Of a stretch of DNA of 64,000 bases, positions 26,270 through 36,668 are shown one piece after another. The notes under the pieces were generated by a model. The model worked only from the letters and a program-made list of their open reading frames with translations, did no database searches and was not told the origin of the DNA. The first letter of the stretch is position 1. The number at the start of each line of letters is the position of its first letter. This stretch comes from Gymnodinialimonas phycosphaerae (GTDB taxonomy: Bacteria; Pseudomonadota; Alphaproteobacteria; Rhodobacterales; Rhodobacteraceae). The translations under genes were made by a program, and so were the position numbers. The DNA is taken from NCBI RefSeq assembly GCF_019195455.1, contig NZ_JAIMBW010000001.1:2542001-2606000 (forward strand). The letters run 5' to 3'.

Positions 26270-27166
26270 ATGCGCGACTGGCTTCTGAGCGATAGCCCCG
26301 CGTCGCGCGGCCAAGCGGCATTTGGGCGGGCGTATCGCATCACGCTTGATCTGCTGCGCAACCCGTTGGCGGTTGCGGGAGCCTTGATCATTGCGGGGCT
26401 GATCCTGACGGCGATCTTCGCCGGAGCGATCGCGCCAGAAGGGCCGGGCGGACAATTCCTTGACCGCCGCCTGCAACCGCCGTCGTCCGAGCATTGGTTC
26501 GGCACCGACCAATTGGGGCGCGACATCTTCGCCCGTGTGGTCCATGGCGCACAGATCACGTTGCAGATCGTCGCGCTGGTGGCGATCATTTCTGCCCCTT
26601 TGGGGCTGCTGATCGGGGCGATCTCGGGCTATTTCGGCGGCTGGATCGACCGGACACTGATGGGGATCACCGATGTCTTCCTTTCGATGCCAAAGCTGGT
26701 CCTTGCCCTGGCCTTCGCCGCCGCCCTGGGACCGGGGATCGAGAATGCAATTATCGCGATCGCCATCACCACGTGGCCAGCTTACGCGCGCATCGCGCGG
26801 GCTGAAACGCTGACCCTGCGCAATTCGGAATTCGTTGCCGCCGTGCGGCTTCTGGGGGCATCGCACACCCGCATCATCACCCGCCACGTGCTACCGCTGT
26901 GCACGTCGTCGATGATCATCCGCGTCACGCTCGACATGGCGGGGATCATCCTGACGGCAGCGGGCCTTGGCTTTCTCGGCCTCGGGGCACAACCGCCCGA
27001 ACCTGAGTGGGGCGCGATGATTTCCGGCGGTCGCAGCTTCATCTACGATCAATGGTGGGTGTCGACCTTCCCCGGCTTTGCCATCATCCTTGTGTCACTT
27101 GGCTTCTGCTTCCTTGGCGACGGATTGCGCGACGTGTTGGACCCGAAATCGGAGCGCAAGGGATGA
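26270..27166 (+). CDS. ABC transporter permease, DppC/OppC type
   Basis: The product is 298 residues. The cytoplasmic N-terminus and first helix (NPLAVAGALIIAGLILTAIFA), the motif HWFGTDQLGRDIFARVVHGA, and the coupling loop VAAVRLLGASHTRIITRHVLP are typical of the family. ATG 26270 follows the GAGGAGCC ribosome site, one base after the previous stop. It overlaps the ATPase gene downstream by ATGA. Confidence 0.92.
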   Translation: MRDWLLSDSPASRGQAAFGRAYRITLDLLRNPLAVAGALIIAGLILTAIFAGAIAPEGPGGQFLDRRLQPPSSEHWFGTDQLGRDIFARVVHGAQITLQIVALVAIISAPLGLLIGAISGYFGGWIDRTLMGITDVFLSMPKLVLALAFAAALGPGIENAIIAIAITTWPAYARIARAETLTLRNSEFVAAVRLLGASHTRIITRHVLPLCTSSMIIRVTLDMAGIILTAAGLGFLGLGAQPPEPEWGAMISGGRSFIYDQWWVSTFPGFAIILVSLGFCFLGDGLRDVLDPKSERKG

Positions 27167-27993
27167 GCCTTCTGACTGTCGAAAACCTTTCTGTCAGCTT
27201 CCCGACGCCGAAAGGGCGCGTGAACGTGGTGGACGGCGTCTCCTTCGAGGTGGGTCAAGAGCGGTTGGGCATTGTCGGGGAAAGCGGGTCGGGCAAATCG
27301 ATGACCGGCCGCGCCATTCTGCGCCTAATCCGTCCGCCCGGTCGTGTCGAAGGGCGGATGACCTTCAAGGGCCAGGATCTTGGCGCCCTGTCCGAGCGGC
27401 AGATGCGCCAGGTGCGCGGTGCCAGGATCTCCATGATCATGCAGGACCCGCGCTATTCCCTGAACCCGGTGATGACCGTCGGCGCGCAGATCGCGGAAGC
27501 CCTGCGCACCCACGAACGCCTGCCCCGCCGCGAGGTGAAAGCACGCGTGCGCGACATGCTTGAGGCCGTCAAGATCAACGATCCCGACCGCGTGGCACGG
27601 ATGTACGCGCACGAGTTGTCGGGCGGTATGGGGCAACGCGTGATGATCGCGATGATGCTGATCCCCCGCCCCCGCCTGCTGATCGCGGATGAGCCGACAA
27701 GCGCACTTGACGTCAGCGTACAGGGCGATGTGCTGGCCCTGATCAACGATCTTGTGGGGGGCAGCACCATCAACCCCGATGGCATGGGGTTGATCCTGAT
27801 CAGCCACGACCTGCCCTTGGTAGCGCGGTATTGCGATCGGATTCTGGTCATGAACTCTGGCCGTGTGGTGGAGACGTGTGACGCGAAAGATCTTCACAAG
27901 GCGACGCATCCCTACACGCGCGGCCTGCTTGCCGCTGTTCCAAAAATGCACGAACTGCGTGATGAACTTCCGGTAATGGAGCGCACGACATGA
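27163..27993 (+). CDS. ABC transporter ATP-binding protein, DppD/OppD type
   Basis: The product is 276 residues with Walker A GESGSGKSM, signature ELSGGMGQR, Walker B LLIADEPTSALD and the switch His in ISHDLPLV. The C-terminal THPYTRGLLAAVP belongs to the oligopeptide ATPase extension, but the usual iron-sulfur or Cys-rich tail is absent, making it about 50 residues shorter than many DppD proteins. ATG 27163 overlaps the upstream stop; the next gene overlaps its end by ATGA. It forms a heterodimer with the product of 27990-28748. Confidence 0.9.
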   Translation: MSLLTVENLSVSFPTPKGRVNVVDGVSFEVGQERLGIVGESGSGKSMTGRAILRLIRPPGRVEGRMTFKGQDLGALSERQMRQVRGARISMIMQDPRYSLNPVMTVGAQIAEALRTHERLPRREVKARVRDMLEAVKINDPDRVARMYAHELSGGMGQRVMIAMMLIPRPRLLIADEPTSALDVSVQGDVLALINDLVGGSTINPDGMGLILISHDLPLVARYCDRILVMNSGRVVETCDAKDLHKATHPYTRGLLAAVPKMHELRDELPVMERTT

Positions 27994-28748
27994 GCGCTTC
28001 CCCCCCGGCGATCTCGCTGGAGAACCTCGATGTCTCCTATGACGGCACGCGCGTGGTGCAAGGCGTCACCTTCGATGTCGCAAGCGGCGAAAGTTTCGCG
28101 TTGGTGGGCGAAAGCGGATCAGGCAAGTCAACGGTCCTGAAGGCGCTGTGCGGTCTGGCACCGGAGTGGACAGGGGACATGAGCATCCTTGGTCAACCGG
28201 GAGCGCACCGCCCGACCCGCAAGCTCGCGCGGCAGTGTCAGATGGTATTCCAGGATCCCTATGGGTCCCTGCACCCGCGCAAGACCGTGGATGCGGTCTT
28301 GTCGGAGGCGCTTGCCATCCACGGCATCGGCGGTCAGGACGCAGCGGTCAAACAAGTACTTGCAGATGTTGGCCTCAACGCGCGTTTCCGCTTTCGTTAC
28401 CCGCACCAGATGTCGGGCGGACAGCGCCAACGCGTCGCCATCGCCCGCGCCCTGATGCTGGAGCCGCAAGTCATGTTGCTGGACGAACCGACAAGCGCGC
28501 TGGATGTCAGCGTGCAGGCTGAAATCCTCAACCTGCTCAAACGCCTGAGGGCAGAGCGCGGATTGACCTACCTGATGGTCACGCACAATTTGCCTGTGGT
28601 TAGCTTCATGTGCGACCGAATGGCCGTGATGAACAAGGGTCGGATCGTGGAAATCGCCCCTGCATCCGCGCTGCACGACGGTAGTTTCCAGGATGCGTAT
28701 TCCCAGAAGCTCTACGCCGCCAGCGGTGGCACTGAACACGACAGGTAA
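27990..28748 (+). CDS. ABC transporter ATP-binding protein, DppF/OppF type
   Basis: The product is 252 residues with Walker A GESGSGKST, signature MSGGQRQR, Walker B MLLDEPTSALD and switch His in VTHNLPVV. It lacks most of the C-terminal extension of long OppF proteins. It completes the four-component membrane part of the peptide-type importer whose binding protein is encoded divergently at 22807-24393. Confidence 0.9.
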   Translation: MSASPPAISLENLDVSYDGTRVVQGVTFDVASGESFALVGESGSGKSTVLKALCGLAPEWTGDMSILGQPGAHRPTRKLARQCQMVFQDPYGSLHPRKTVDAVLSEALAIHGIGGQDAAVKQVLADVGLNARFRFRYPHQMSGGQRQRVAIARALMLEPQVMLLDEPTSALDVSVQAEILNLLKRLRAERGLTYLMVTHNLPVVSFMCDRMAVMNKGRIVEIAPASALHDGSFQDAYSQKLYAASGGTEHDR

Positions 28749-28754
28749 TAATCG

Positions 28755-29249
28755 ATGAACCAATCCGATATGGTGCATAAGCAGTTTGCCGATATTCTCG
28801 CGGCCGCAACGACCGAGGCAGAGGTGTTCAATGCACTCCACCGCCTCAGCGATACGCTGATGCCGGTGCGACTTTGGACGGTGATGACCGTCGATCTGGA
28901 CGCCGGCATCGCGCGGCGTGCTTATTCCAACATGCCAAAGGCCTATCCGCCGTCCGGCACCAAACCGATCACCCCCAACGCCTGGTTCGACATCATCCAT
29001 GGCCGCCGTGAGACCTTCGTTGCGAACACGCTTGCAGAGATCGCGGAAGTGTTTCCCGACTACGAATTGATTGGATCCTTGGGCTGCGGATCCGTGATGA
29101 ACCTTCCGGTGTTCGACGGCGACAGTTTGCTGGGGACCGTGAACCTTCTGGATGCCAAGGGCCATTTCACGGCTGAGCGTGTCCGCGCGGTTCAGACCAC
29201 ACTTGCGGACCCGTCCCTTGCTGCGATGCGCGCAGCCAGGGCGTTGTAG
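28755..29249 (+). CDS. GAF domain-containing protein
   Basis: The product is 164 residues comprising a single GAF fold (LWTVMTVDLDAGIARRAYS, FPDYELIGSLGCGSVMNLPVFDGDSLLGTVNLLDAKGHFTAERV). There is no output domain, so it may bind a small ligand and act as an enzyme or a sensor partner. It starts 6 bases after the DppF-like gene and is probably the last gene of that operon. The Cys in GSLGCGS lies where free GAF proteins such as methionine sulfoxide reductases can carry catalytic Cys, but only one Cys is present. Role unknown. Confidence 0.75.
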   Translation: MNQSDMVHKQFADILAAATTEAEVFNALHRLSDTLMPVRLWTVMTVDLDAGIARRAYSNMPKAYPPSGTKPITPNAWFDIIHGRRETFVANTLAEIAEVFPDYELIGSLGCGSVMNLPVFDGDSLLGTVNLLDAKGHFTAERVRAVQTTLADPSLAAMRAARAL

Positions 29250-29272
29250 CGATCCGCCTAGGTTGGTCGGAT
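29250..29272 (+). terminator. Weak hairpin after the GAF gene
   Basis: GATCCG (29250-29255) and CGGATC (29267-29272) flank an 11-base loop immediately after the GAF stop codon. There is no T-run, so terminator function is uncertain. Confidence 0.3.
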
Positions 29273-29332
29273 CTATTGGGCGCGTCATTCGGGTCGAAGC
29301 GATTGGGCCTGCAATCACATCTGGTACTGCGT

Positions 29333-29782
29333 CTAGAACGCGCTTCGATACAGACCGCCGTCCATAAGGATGTTCTGACCCGTGATATAGGACGCATGGA
29401 CGCCACACAGATAGGCGCAGGTCGTACCGAATTCATCTGGGTCGCCCAAACGTTGGGCCGGGACTTGATCGGTCCAGCTTTGCGCCACATCCGCGGCCCC
29501 GGCGCCGGTCCTGGCGGCTTGGGCGGCAAACCCCTCTTGCAAGCGTTCGGTCAGGAAGTATCCCGGCAGAAGCTGGTTAATGGTGACCCCGCGCGCCGCA
29601 TAATCACGCGCCACGCCTGCGAGAAACGCAGTCAGTCCCGCGCGCGCGCCGCTGGACAGATCAAGGCCGGACACCGGCATTTTCACGGAGATCGAGGTAA
29701 TGTTGACGATGCGGCCAAAGCCACGTTCGGCCATGCCGTCGATGACGCGCTGGATCAGTTCAATAGGCGTCAGCATGTTCAT
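29333..29782 (-). pseudogene. Short-chain dehydrogenase/reductase, N-terminal part lost
   Basis: The frame gives the C-terminal 149 residues of an SDR: GRIVNITSISVKMP (the beta5 strand with catalytic Ser region), then GARAGLTAFLAGVARDYAARGVTINQLLPG and the closing YITGQNILMDGG. The Rossmann dinucleotide motif TGxxxGIG and about 100 N-terminal residues are missing. The catalytic YxxxK is replaced by the region SSGARAGL, as in the divergent FabG-like subgroup. Similarity stops at about 29782, exactly where a permease fragment begins on the other strand. It should be non-functional. Confidence 0.7.
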
Positions 29783-29893
29783 CGCAACGCCTTCAACATC
29801 CTGAACGCCGACCCCTTCTACCGCGACCTGACAACCGGATTGATCATCCTCGCCGCAATCGGCGTCAGTTCCGCAGGCAACAGGGCGCGGTGA
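29783..29893 (+). pseudogene. C-terminal fragment of a sugar-type (RbsC-like) ABC permease
   Basis: About 36 codons ending at TGA 29891-29893 read NAFNILNADPFYRDLTTGLIILAAIGVSS, which matches the last helix region of ribose-type permeases (NLLGVxPFxQxIVxGLIIxxAV). Nothing upstream in this frame continues the protein; it meets the SDR fragment head-on at about 29783. I infer deletion of the DNA between two formerly divergent genes. Confidence 0.5.
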
Positions 29894-29955
29894 ACCAAGC
29901 CGCCATACAATCGCGGCTGCATCGATCGCCGGGTGGCCGCGGCCCGAAAGGCAGA

Positions 29956-30147
29956 TCAGTCCTGGCCCGCGACTTTCAAACCAACCATTCGAAACGCTGG
30001 TAGCACACGCTTGGCGATTGCATCGTCAAGCCACCATGTATTGAGGTGTCGCCGGATCAGCTTTTCTGCATCATCCTGCCCGACGCCCCGCAGGTGCGCG
30101 CCCGCGTCGGCAAGGTACAGGTCGCGCAAAGCGCGACGCGGGATCAT
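29956..30147 (-). CDS. Small hypothetical protein coupled to N-ATPase gamma subunit
   Basis: This 63-residue protein (starts [21 protein letters not shown], ends RMVGLKVAGQD) is not a family I recognise. Its ATG at 30147 overlaps the atpG stop by ATGA, the same coupling used throughout this operon, which argues that it is translated. It is basic with no signal peptide or membrane segment, and looks largely helical (DDAEKLIRRHL, WWLDDAIAKRVL). It could be an accessory factor or the truncated start of a larger protein lost at the nearby rearrangement. Confidence 0.5.
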   Translation of the reverse strand: MIPRRALRDLYLADAGAHLRGVGQDDAEKLIRRHLNTWWLDDAIAKRVLPAFRMVGLKVAGQD

Positions 30148-31049
30148 TCCACGTCGTGCCCCTCGGGGTCTTGTGCCGGCTTGCGCTTTTTCAGCGCCTC
30201 AAACCCGATGATCACGTCTAGCAGTTCAGTCGTGATTTCATCTTGACCCACGGCCCGCATCTCGGACCCCAGCGCTTCGATCCGGTCATCCACCGACCGC
30301 TCTGCCTGCTGCATCAGCGCCAGACGCGCAGCGTTTTCTGTCAGCAATGCCTCGGCAATCGCGCGAAACACCGTCGCGAAAAGGTGGCTGCGCACCAGTG
30401 CACGGAACAGGTCATCGGCGGGCATGGCGAAGGCGGGCAAGCTGCGCGACACCCATGGTTTTTCGGCCAAACCGGCCATCAGTTCCTTGTCGATGGGAAG
30501 CAGCGATGTGGTCACGGGCCGCTGCCCCTGCGCGCTGTCCCGGGCCACGTAAGCCAGCGATACGCTGATGTCGTGCGGAGGTGGGGCGTCGGCGCGGATC
30601 GCCTCCAACTTGCGGGTCAACAGGTTCGACAATCGCCCGATCCCGTCCACGGAAGCGGCCGGGAAAAATGTTTGCTTTGCCGCGATTCCGCAATCGGCCA
30701 GGGCGTCGGCCATCTGTGCCCCCACGCAAAGCACAGTGTCGGTCTCCGTCTGCTCGGCCACATGGGCTGCCAACGCCTCGTTATAGTTGCCGCACAACCC
30801 GTGATCCGATCCGAAAACGATCAGGATCTGCGGCGTGCCCGTTGCGGAGGGCAGATCCAGTGGGCCGAAGTGGGTCAGGAAGGCGTGGAAGCCCTCCAGA
30901 ACGGAGGCATGGTAGATCTCGATCGCCTTTGCGGCTTGCTCATAGGGGGCAGAGTTGATCACCGATAGCGTCTTCATCGTATGAACGACGCTGCGGATGC
31001 CCCGCATGCTGGTCGACCGACGCGCAAGGGTTTCAAGGGTTTGTGCCAT
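30144..31049 (-). CDS. atpG: N-type ATPase gamma subunit
   Basis: The product is 301 residues, the F1 rotor shaft. The N-terminal helix [25 protein letters not shown] carries the usual gamma pattern, the middle holds [16 protein letters not shown], and the C-terminal helix [20 protein letters not shown] fits the family. ATG 31049 has GGGGGGA upstream and overlaps the alpha gene by 17 bases; the earlier in-frame start at 31085 lies deeper in atpA. It is the last canonical gene of the atpDCQRBEFAG order that defines N-ATPases. Confidence 0.92.
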   Translation of the reverse strand: MAQTLETLARRSTSMRGIRSVVHTMKTLSVINSAPYEQAAKAIEIYHASVLEGFHAFLTHFGPLDLPSATGTPQILIVFGSDHGLCGNYNEALAAHVAEQTETDTVLCVGAQMADALADCGIAAKQTFFPAASVDGIGRLSNLLTRKLEAIRADAPPPHDISVSLAYVARDSAQGQRPVTTSLLPIDKELMAGLAEKPWVSRSLPAFAMPADDLFRALVRSHLFATVFRAIAEALLTENAARLALMQQAERSVDDRIEALGSEMRAVGQDEITTELLDVIIGFEALKKRKPAQDPEGHDVE

Positions 31050-32547
31050 GGTCCCCCCTGATCTTGGCACGCGCTTTTGCCCCAAGGGCGACCATCGTCA
31101 CACGGTCGGCGTCGGCCAGCGGCGCGTCGTCGGCCAACCCCTTGGCGACCCGATCAAGTTGACGTGCGACCAACCCGCGAAGAGCCCCCATGACCTGCAC
31201 CGTCTCGGCCTCGGTCAACCCGTCGAACTGGCCTTCCATGGCCGCCACCAGAACAGTCAGCTGCTCGATTGCAGGGATCGGATCACGCTCGGGCTGGCGC
31301 AGGGCGGCGCGCACGGCAGCACCGCGCGTAAGGCGCGCGCGCGTGGCATCGTCCAGTCTTGTGCCGAAGCGGGCGAAGTCCTCCAGCTCCTCGAATTGCG
31401 AGAGGGTCACACGCAGGTTGCCCGCGACCGCGCGGAACGCCTTGCTTTGCGCCTTGCCCCCCACGCGGCTGACGGAGACGCCCAGATCCACCGCCGGGAA
31501 CTGGTTCTTTCGCACCAGGCGCGGCGACAGGTAAATCTGCCCGTCAGTGATGGAGATCAGGTTGGTGGGGATATACGCTGCAAGATTTTCCGCCTGCGTC
31601 TCGACCACCGGAAGAACCGTGATCGAGCCGCCGCCAGCGTCCGGCGTGAATTGTCCCGCCCGCTCCAGAAGCCGCGCATGGATGTAGAAGATATCGCCGG
31701 GAAACGCCTCGCGCCCCGGGGGGCGGCGCAGAAGAAGCGACAACTCGCGGTAGGATCGTGCGTGGTGGGTCAGATCATCAAGGATCACCAGCACGTCCCG
31801 CCCCTGCTCCGCGAAATGCTCGGCCATGGTCATCGCGGCATAGGGTGCGATGTAGGCAAGGCCTGCGGCATCCTCATCACCCGCCGACATGACGATCGTC
31901 CGGTCCATCATGTCGCCCTTGCGGATCGCGCCGATCACCTTGGCCACGGCATCGCCGCGCTGGCCGATGGCGCAGTAGATGCTGATCACGCCCGTGGCCT
32001 TCTGGTTCAGGATGGTATCGACCGCGAGGGATGTCTTGCCCGTCTGCCGGTCGCCGATGATCAACTCTCGTTGGCCAAGACCAACGGGCACGGCGGCGTC
32101 AATGGCCTTGATCCCGGTCGCCAGGGGGCGGGTGATGGCAAGGCGATCGAGGATTTCAGGGGCTTCCGCCTCGACGGGGCGGGTGGTGTCCGATTTGATC
32201 GGCCCCTTGCCATCTTGCGGGTTGCCTAATGCGTCAACGACACGTCCCAGAAGCGCCGCGCCCACCTTGGTGCTGACCACCTTGCGGGACCGCGTGACGC
32301 TTTCGCCCACGCGCACCCCGTCGCTGGGGCCAAGCAGGACGACGCCAAGGCGGCCCGGCTCCAGATCCAGCACGATGCCGTGCACGCCACTGGCAAAGCG
32401 CAGCAATTCGTCGGACAGGGCCCGCTCCAATCCAGTGACAATGGCAATGCCGTCCGACACCTCCGCCACGCGCCCGATCTCACTCAGGCGCGGGGATGGC
32501 GCGGGCGTTGCCAGAAGCGTTTCAATGAGGCGCGCCGGGTCAGTCAT
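31033..32547 (-). CDS. atpA: N-type ATPase alpha subunit
   Basis: The product is 504 residues with the nucleotide-binding P-loop GDRQTGKT (about 166-173), [28 protein letters not shown], and the alpha-specific VSRVGGKAQ. It is the non-catalytic nucleotide-binding subunit of the F1 head. ATG 32547 has GGAAGG 9 bases upstream; the alternative at 32565 would overlap the preceding gene by 26 bases. It differs from housekeeping alpha subunits in its short N-terminus, as usual for this class. Confidence 0.94.
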   Translation of the reverse strand: MTDPARLIETLLATPAPSPRLSEIGRVAEVSDGIAIVTGLERALSDELLRFASGVHGIVLDLEPGRLGVVLLGPSDGVRVGESVTRSRKVVSTKVGAALLGRVVDALGNPQDGKGPIKSDTTRPVEAEAPEILDRLAITRPLATGIKAIDAAVPVGLGQRELIIGDRQTGKTSLAVDTILNQKATGVISIYCAIGQRGDAVAKVIGAIRKGDMMDRTIVMSAGDEDAAGLAYIAPYAAMTMAEHFAEQGRDVLVILDDLTHHARSYRELSLLLRRPPGREAFPGDIFYIHARLLERAGQFTPDAGGGSITVLPVVETQAENLAAYIPTNLISITDGQIYLSPRLVRKNQFPAVDLGVSVSRVGGKAQSKAFRAVAGNLRVTLSQFEELEDFARFGTRLDDATRARLTRGAAVRAALRQPERDPIPAIEQLTVLVAAMEGQFDGLTEAETVQVMGALRGLVARQLDRVAKGLADDAPLADADRVTMVALGAKARAKIRGDHGTNP

Positions 32548-33307
32548 CGGGGGCCTTCCGGGCATCGCTTGCCTCGTCCAGCTGTGCGCCCATCATTTCA
32601 TCCAGACTGTCGATGTAGCCGTCCACTGTCCAATCCAGCTGTGCGCCGCCGATACGCAGGATGACGCCGGGCGCTTGCTCGGGATCGGTTTGGAAGTCGA
32701 CCGGGATGTTGGGGAAGACATGGTTGAGGTGCGCCGTGAGATCTTTCTGCGCCGAAGCGGGCAAAGCGTCATGGCTTGTGACGATTGCCGCCGTTCCGTC
32801 GCCCGCCGCCGCCCGCAGATTATCAGCCATCGGACCCAGACGCGTGCCCAGATGCTGTGCGATGCGGCCCTCCAACGTCTCATCAGCCAAATCGGTCAGG
32901 GCCTTTCGGGTCAGCGACAACAACGCCGCGCCACCCGCACTTTGCAATTTCGCCCCGAATTGACGCGCCTCCGCCTTTTGCCGAGCCTGTGCGGCGGTGC
33001 GTTCTGCCTCCAGCGACGCGCGGGCCTCTGCCAGTAGCGCATCTCGCTGCGCCTCAGCCTCACGCCGCACGGCAGCGGCCATGTCGGCCCGTTGCGCATG
33101 CAACGCGCGGACCTGCTCCAGATGATCCTGCTCGGCTTTTTGCGCGTGCTCTTTGGCGACCACAGCCTCTTGCATCCGGGCGGTGATTTCGGCCTCACGG
33201 GCGTCTATGCCATCCAGAATGGGGCGGTAGAGAAACCGCTTCAGAAGCCAGACCAGAACCAGAAAGTTGGCGATCTGGGCAGCCACCGTGATCCAGTCAA
33301 TGGACAT
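32540..33307 (-). CDS. atpF: N-type ATPase b subunit with extended C-terminal (delta-like) region
   Basis: The product is 255 residues, longer than ordinary b subunits (about 160). One membrane helix ([19 protein letters not shown]) is followed by a long charged coiled coil (about 35-125) and a C-terminal domain ([21 protein letters not shown] and [19 protein letters not shown]) that resembles the delta subunit C-terminus. No separate delta gene is present, so this extension probably does the delta job of holding the stator to F1. It starts 3 bases after the c-subunit gene. Confidence 0.9.
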   Translation of the reverse strand: MSIDWITVAAQIANFLVLVWLLKRFLYRPILDGIDAREAEITARMQEAVVAKEHAQKAEQDHLEQVRALHAQRADMAAAVRREAEAQRDALLAEARASLEAERTAAQARQKAEARQFGAKLQSAGGAALLSLTRKALTDLADETLEGRIAQHLGTRLGPMADNLRAAAGDGTAAIVTSHDALPASAQKDLTAHLNHVFPNIPVDFQTDPEQAPGVILRIGGAQLDWTVDGYIDSLDEMMGAQLDEASDARKAPDD

Positions 33308-33310
33308 GCC

Positions 33311-33598
33311 TTAGCCACCCACGGTCTGCGCGGCCTCGACGGCGGCGTTCCAGAACGGATTGGCGAAGATCAGGATCATGGCGACCACGAAACAGTAGAT
33401 CGCGGTAGATTCGATCATCGCAAGGCTGACGAACAGCGTGCGGGAAATCGTGGGTGCGGCGTCGGGTTGCTGCGCGATCGCGCCAAGCGCCGTTGAGGCG
33501 GCGCGCCCTTCCCCCAACGCCGGGCCAATGGCGCCGAAAGAGACGGTCAATCCGGCCGTGAAGATCGAGATTGCGGCAATCAGACCAAGGTCAGTCAT
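33311..33598 (-). CDS. atpE: N-type ATPase c subunit (rotor ring)
   Basis: The product is 95 residues forming a hairpin of two helices. Helix 1 contains GAIGPALGEG with Glu at residue 30, and helix 2 contains AMIESTAIYCF with Glu 63, Ser 64 and Thr 65. The second Glu is the ion carrier; the acidic residue in helix 1 replaces the Gln of typical Na+-binding rings, giving two carboxylates per site. N-ATPases have been proposed to move Na+, and some with two carboxylates are reported to favour H+, so specificity here is open. The ATG overlaps the a-subunit stop. Confidence 0.93.
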   Translation of the reverse strand: MTDLGLIAAISIFTAGLTVSFGAIGPALGEGRAASTALGAIAQQPDAAPTISRTLFVSLAMIESTAIYCFVVAMILIFANPFWNAAVEAAQTVGG

Positions 33599-34287
33599 GG
33601 GAGTTCCTTTTGAGGCTGTGAGGGGGACGGCGCAGTCGCGCTGGCGATGTAGACCGTCGCCAAAATTGCAAAAATGTAGGCCTGGATCATGCCGGTCAGC
33701 AGGCCGAGCACGTCCATGACAACGGGAAAGAAGAAGGGTGCCACGCCAAGCAGAATGGCGGCGATGACCGCCCCGCTCATGATGTTGCCGTAAAGGCGGA
33801 TCGCCAGCGATATCCCGCGTGAGAATTCCGAGATGATGTTGAATGGCAGCATGATGAACGACGGCTCGACATAGGTCTTCAGGTAGCCGCCCAAGCCCCG
33901 GCTGGTGATCCCGAAGAGCGGCACAGCGATCAGCACCGACAGCGCCAGCGCCGTAGTGGTCGACAGCGACGCGGTAGGCGGCTCGAACCCCGGCACGACC
34001 AGCAGCAGGTTCGACACGGCGACGAACAAAAATAGCGTGCCGGCGTAGTAAAGCAGGTAACGGGAGGGGCCGGGGGCGACCTCTGCGATCTGGCCCTGGA
34101 TACCTTGCACAATGACCTCAAGCGTGATGCGCCAACGGTTTGGCGGCACATCTGGGCGCAGGTTGCGGGTAATCAGCATGGACACCACGACAAGCAGCGC
34201 CATCACTACCCATGTGTAGAAAATCGTCGCGTTGATCGCGATGCCCCAAAGCGTGAAAATCAATGTTTCATCGGGTGACAGGGTCAT
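33595..34287 (-). CDS. atpB: N-type ATPase a subunit
   Basis: The product is 230 residues with five or six membrane helices. The conserved stator Arg is in SLAIRLYGNIMSG (about 160-172), which faces the c-ring Glu. ATG 34287 (MTLSPDETLIF) is chosen because it overlaps the atpR stop by ATGA; the longer frame to 34407 reads antisense-like residues. It forms the ion half-channels of the Fo part. Confidence 0.92.
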   Translation of the reverse strand: MTLSPDETLIFTLWGIAINATIFYTWVVMALLVVVSMLITRNLRPDVPPNRWRITLEVIVQGIQGQIAEVAPGPSRYLLYYAGTLFLFVAVSNLLLVVPGFEPPTASLSTTTALALSVLIAVPLFGITSRGLGGYLKTYVEPSFIMLPFNIISEFSRGISLAIRLYGNIMSGAVIAAILLGVAPFFFPVVMDVLGLLTGMIQAYIFAILATVYIASATAPSPSQPQKELP

Positions 34288-34583
34288 GGCGTGCCCTCTA
34301 CAGGTAGACCGGATCGCGCGATTGCATTGGCGATCGTGCGGGCAGCGAAGAACGCCAGCGCGAAGCCCGCAAGGCTCCACGGACCGGATAGGGAAAACAC
34401 TGCCCACCCTGCCGCGAGCAATAACCCGATCCGCACTAGCGCGCTGAGGATCAGGATGTTCACCGGCCGTGCGGCGCGCAAGGCAAGGCGCATACCAAGG
34501 CCAAGGCCCACGAAATACGCGGCTGAGACCCCAGCCCCAATCAACAGGCCAAGGCCTACGTCACTCCATACCACTGCGATCAT
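34284..34583 (-). CDS. atpR: N-ATPase small membrane protein AtpR
   Basis: The product is 99 residues with three predicted helices (LLIGAGVSAAYFVGLGLGM, NILILSALVRIGLLLAAGW, LAGFALAFFAARTIANAI). The Arg in the second helix and the position between atpQ and atpB are the marks of AtpR, a protein seen only in N-ATPase operons and thought to help c-ring assembly. ATG 34583 overlaps the atpQ stop by ATGA. Confidence 0.88.
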   Translation of the reverse strand: MIAVVWSDVGLGLLIGAGVSAAYFVGLGLGMRLALRAARPVNILILSALVRIGLLLAAGWAVFSLSGPWSLAGFALAFFAARTIANAIARSGLPVEGTP

Positions 34584-34863
34584 GCGTCGCCTCCTTCCTT
34601 GTTGATCCACGACGCTGCGATGAACGCCCCCAGGACGACGCCCCCCAAGATGAGAGCAATCGTCCATGAGAAACCTTGTGGCGCCACCCGGTCAAGCCAC
34701 AGGCCCAGAAACGCGCCCCCCACCGTGGGCACCGCGATCGACCAGCCGATCATGCCGAAGGTGCCGATGCCGCGCAGCGGGCTGGGGCCGGGATTGTCAC
34801 TCGCGTCTTTCAGACGCCTGGCGTGGCGCGCGATGTCTTCCGCCGGTTTGTCGGGCTCACGGG

Positions 34864-34867
<4 letters not shown>
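34580..34867 (-). CDS. atpQ: N-ATPase small membrane protein AtpQ (AtpI-like)
   Basis: The product is 95 residues with two helices (GTFGMIGWSIAVPTVGGAFLGLWLD, WTIALILGGVVLGAFIAASW) and a charged N-terminus, like AtpI. In N-ATPase operons this gene always precedes atpR. It probably assists Mg2+ or c-ring handling during assembly. ATG 34867 overlaps the epsilon stop. Confidence 0.9.
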
Positions 34868-36668
<1,801 letters not shown>

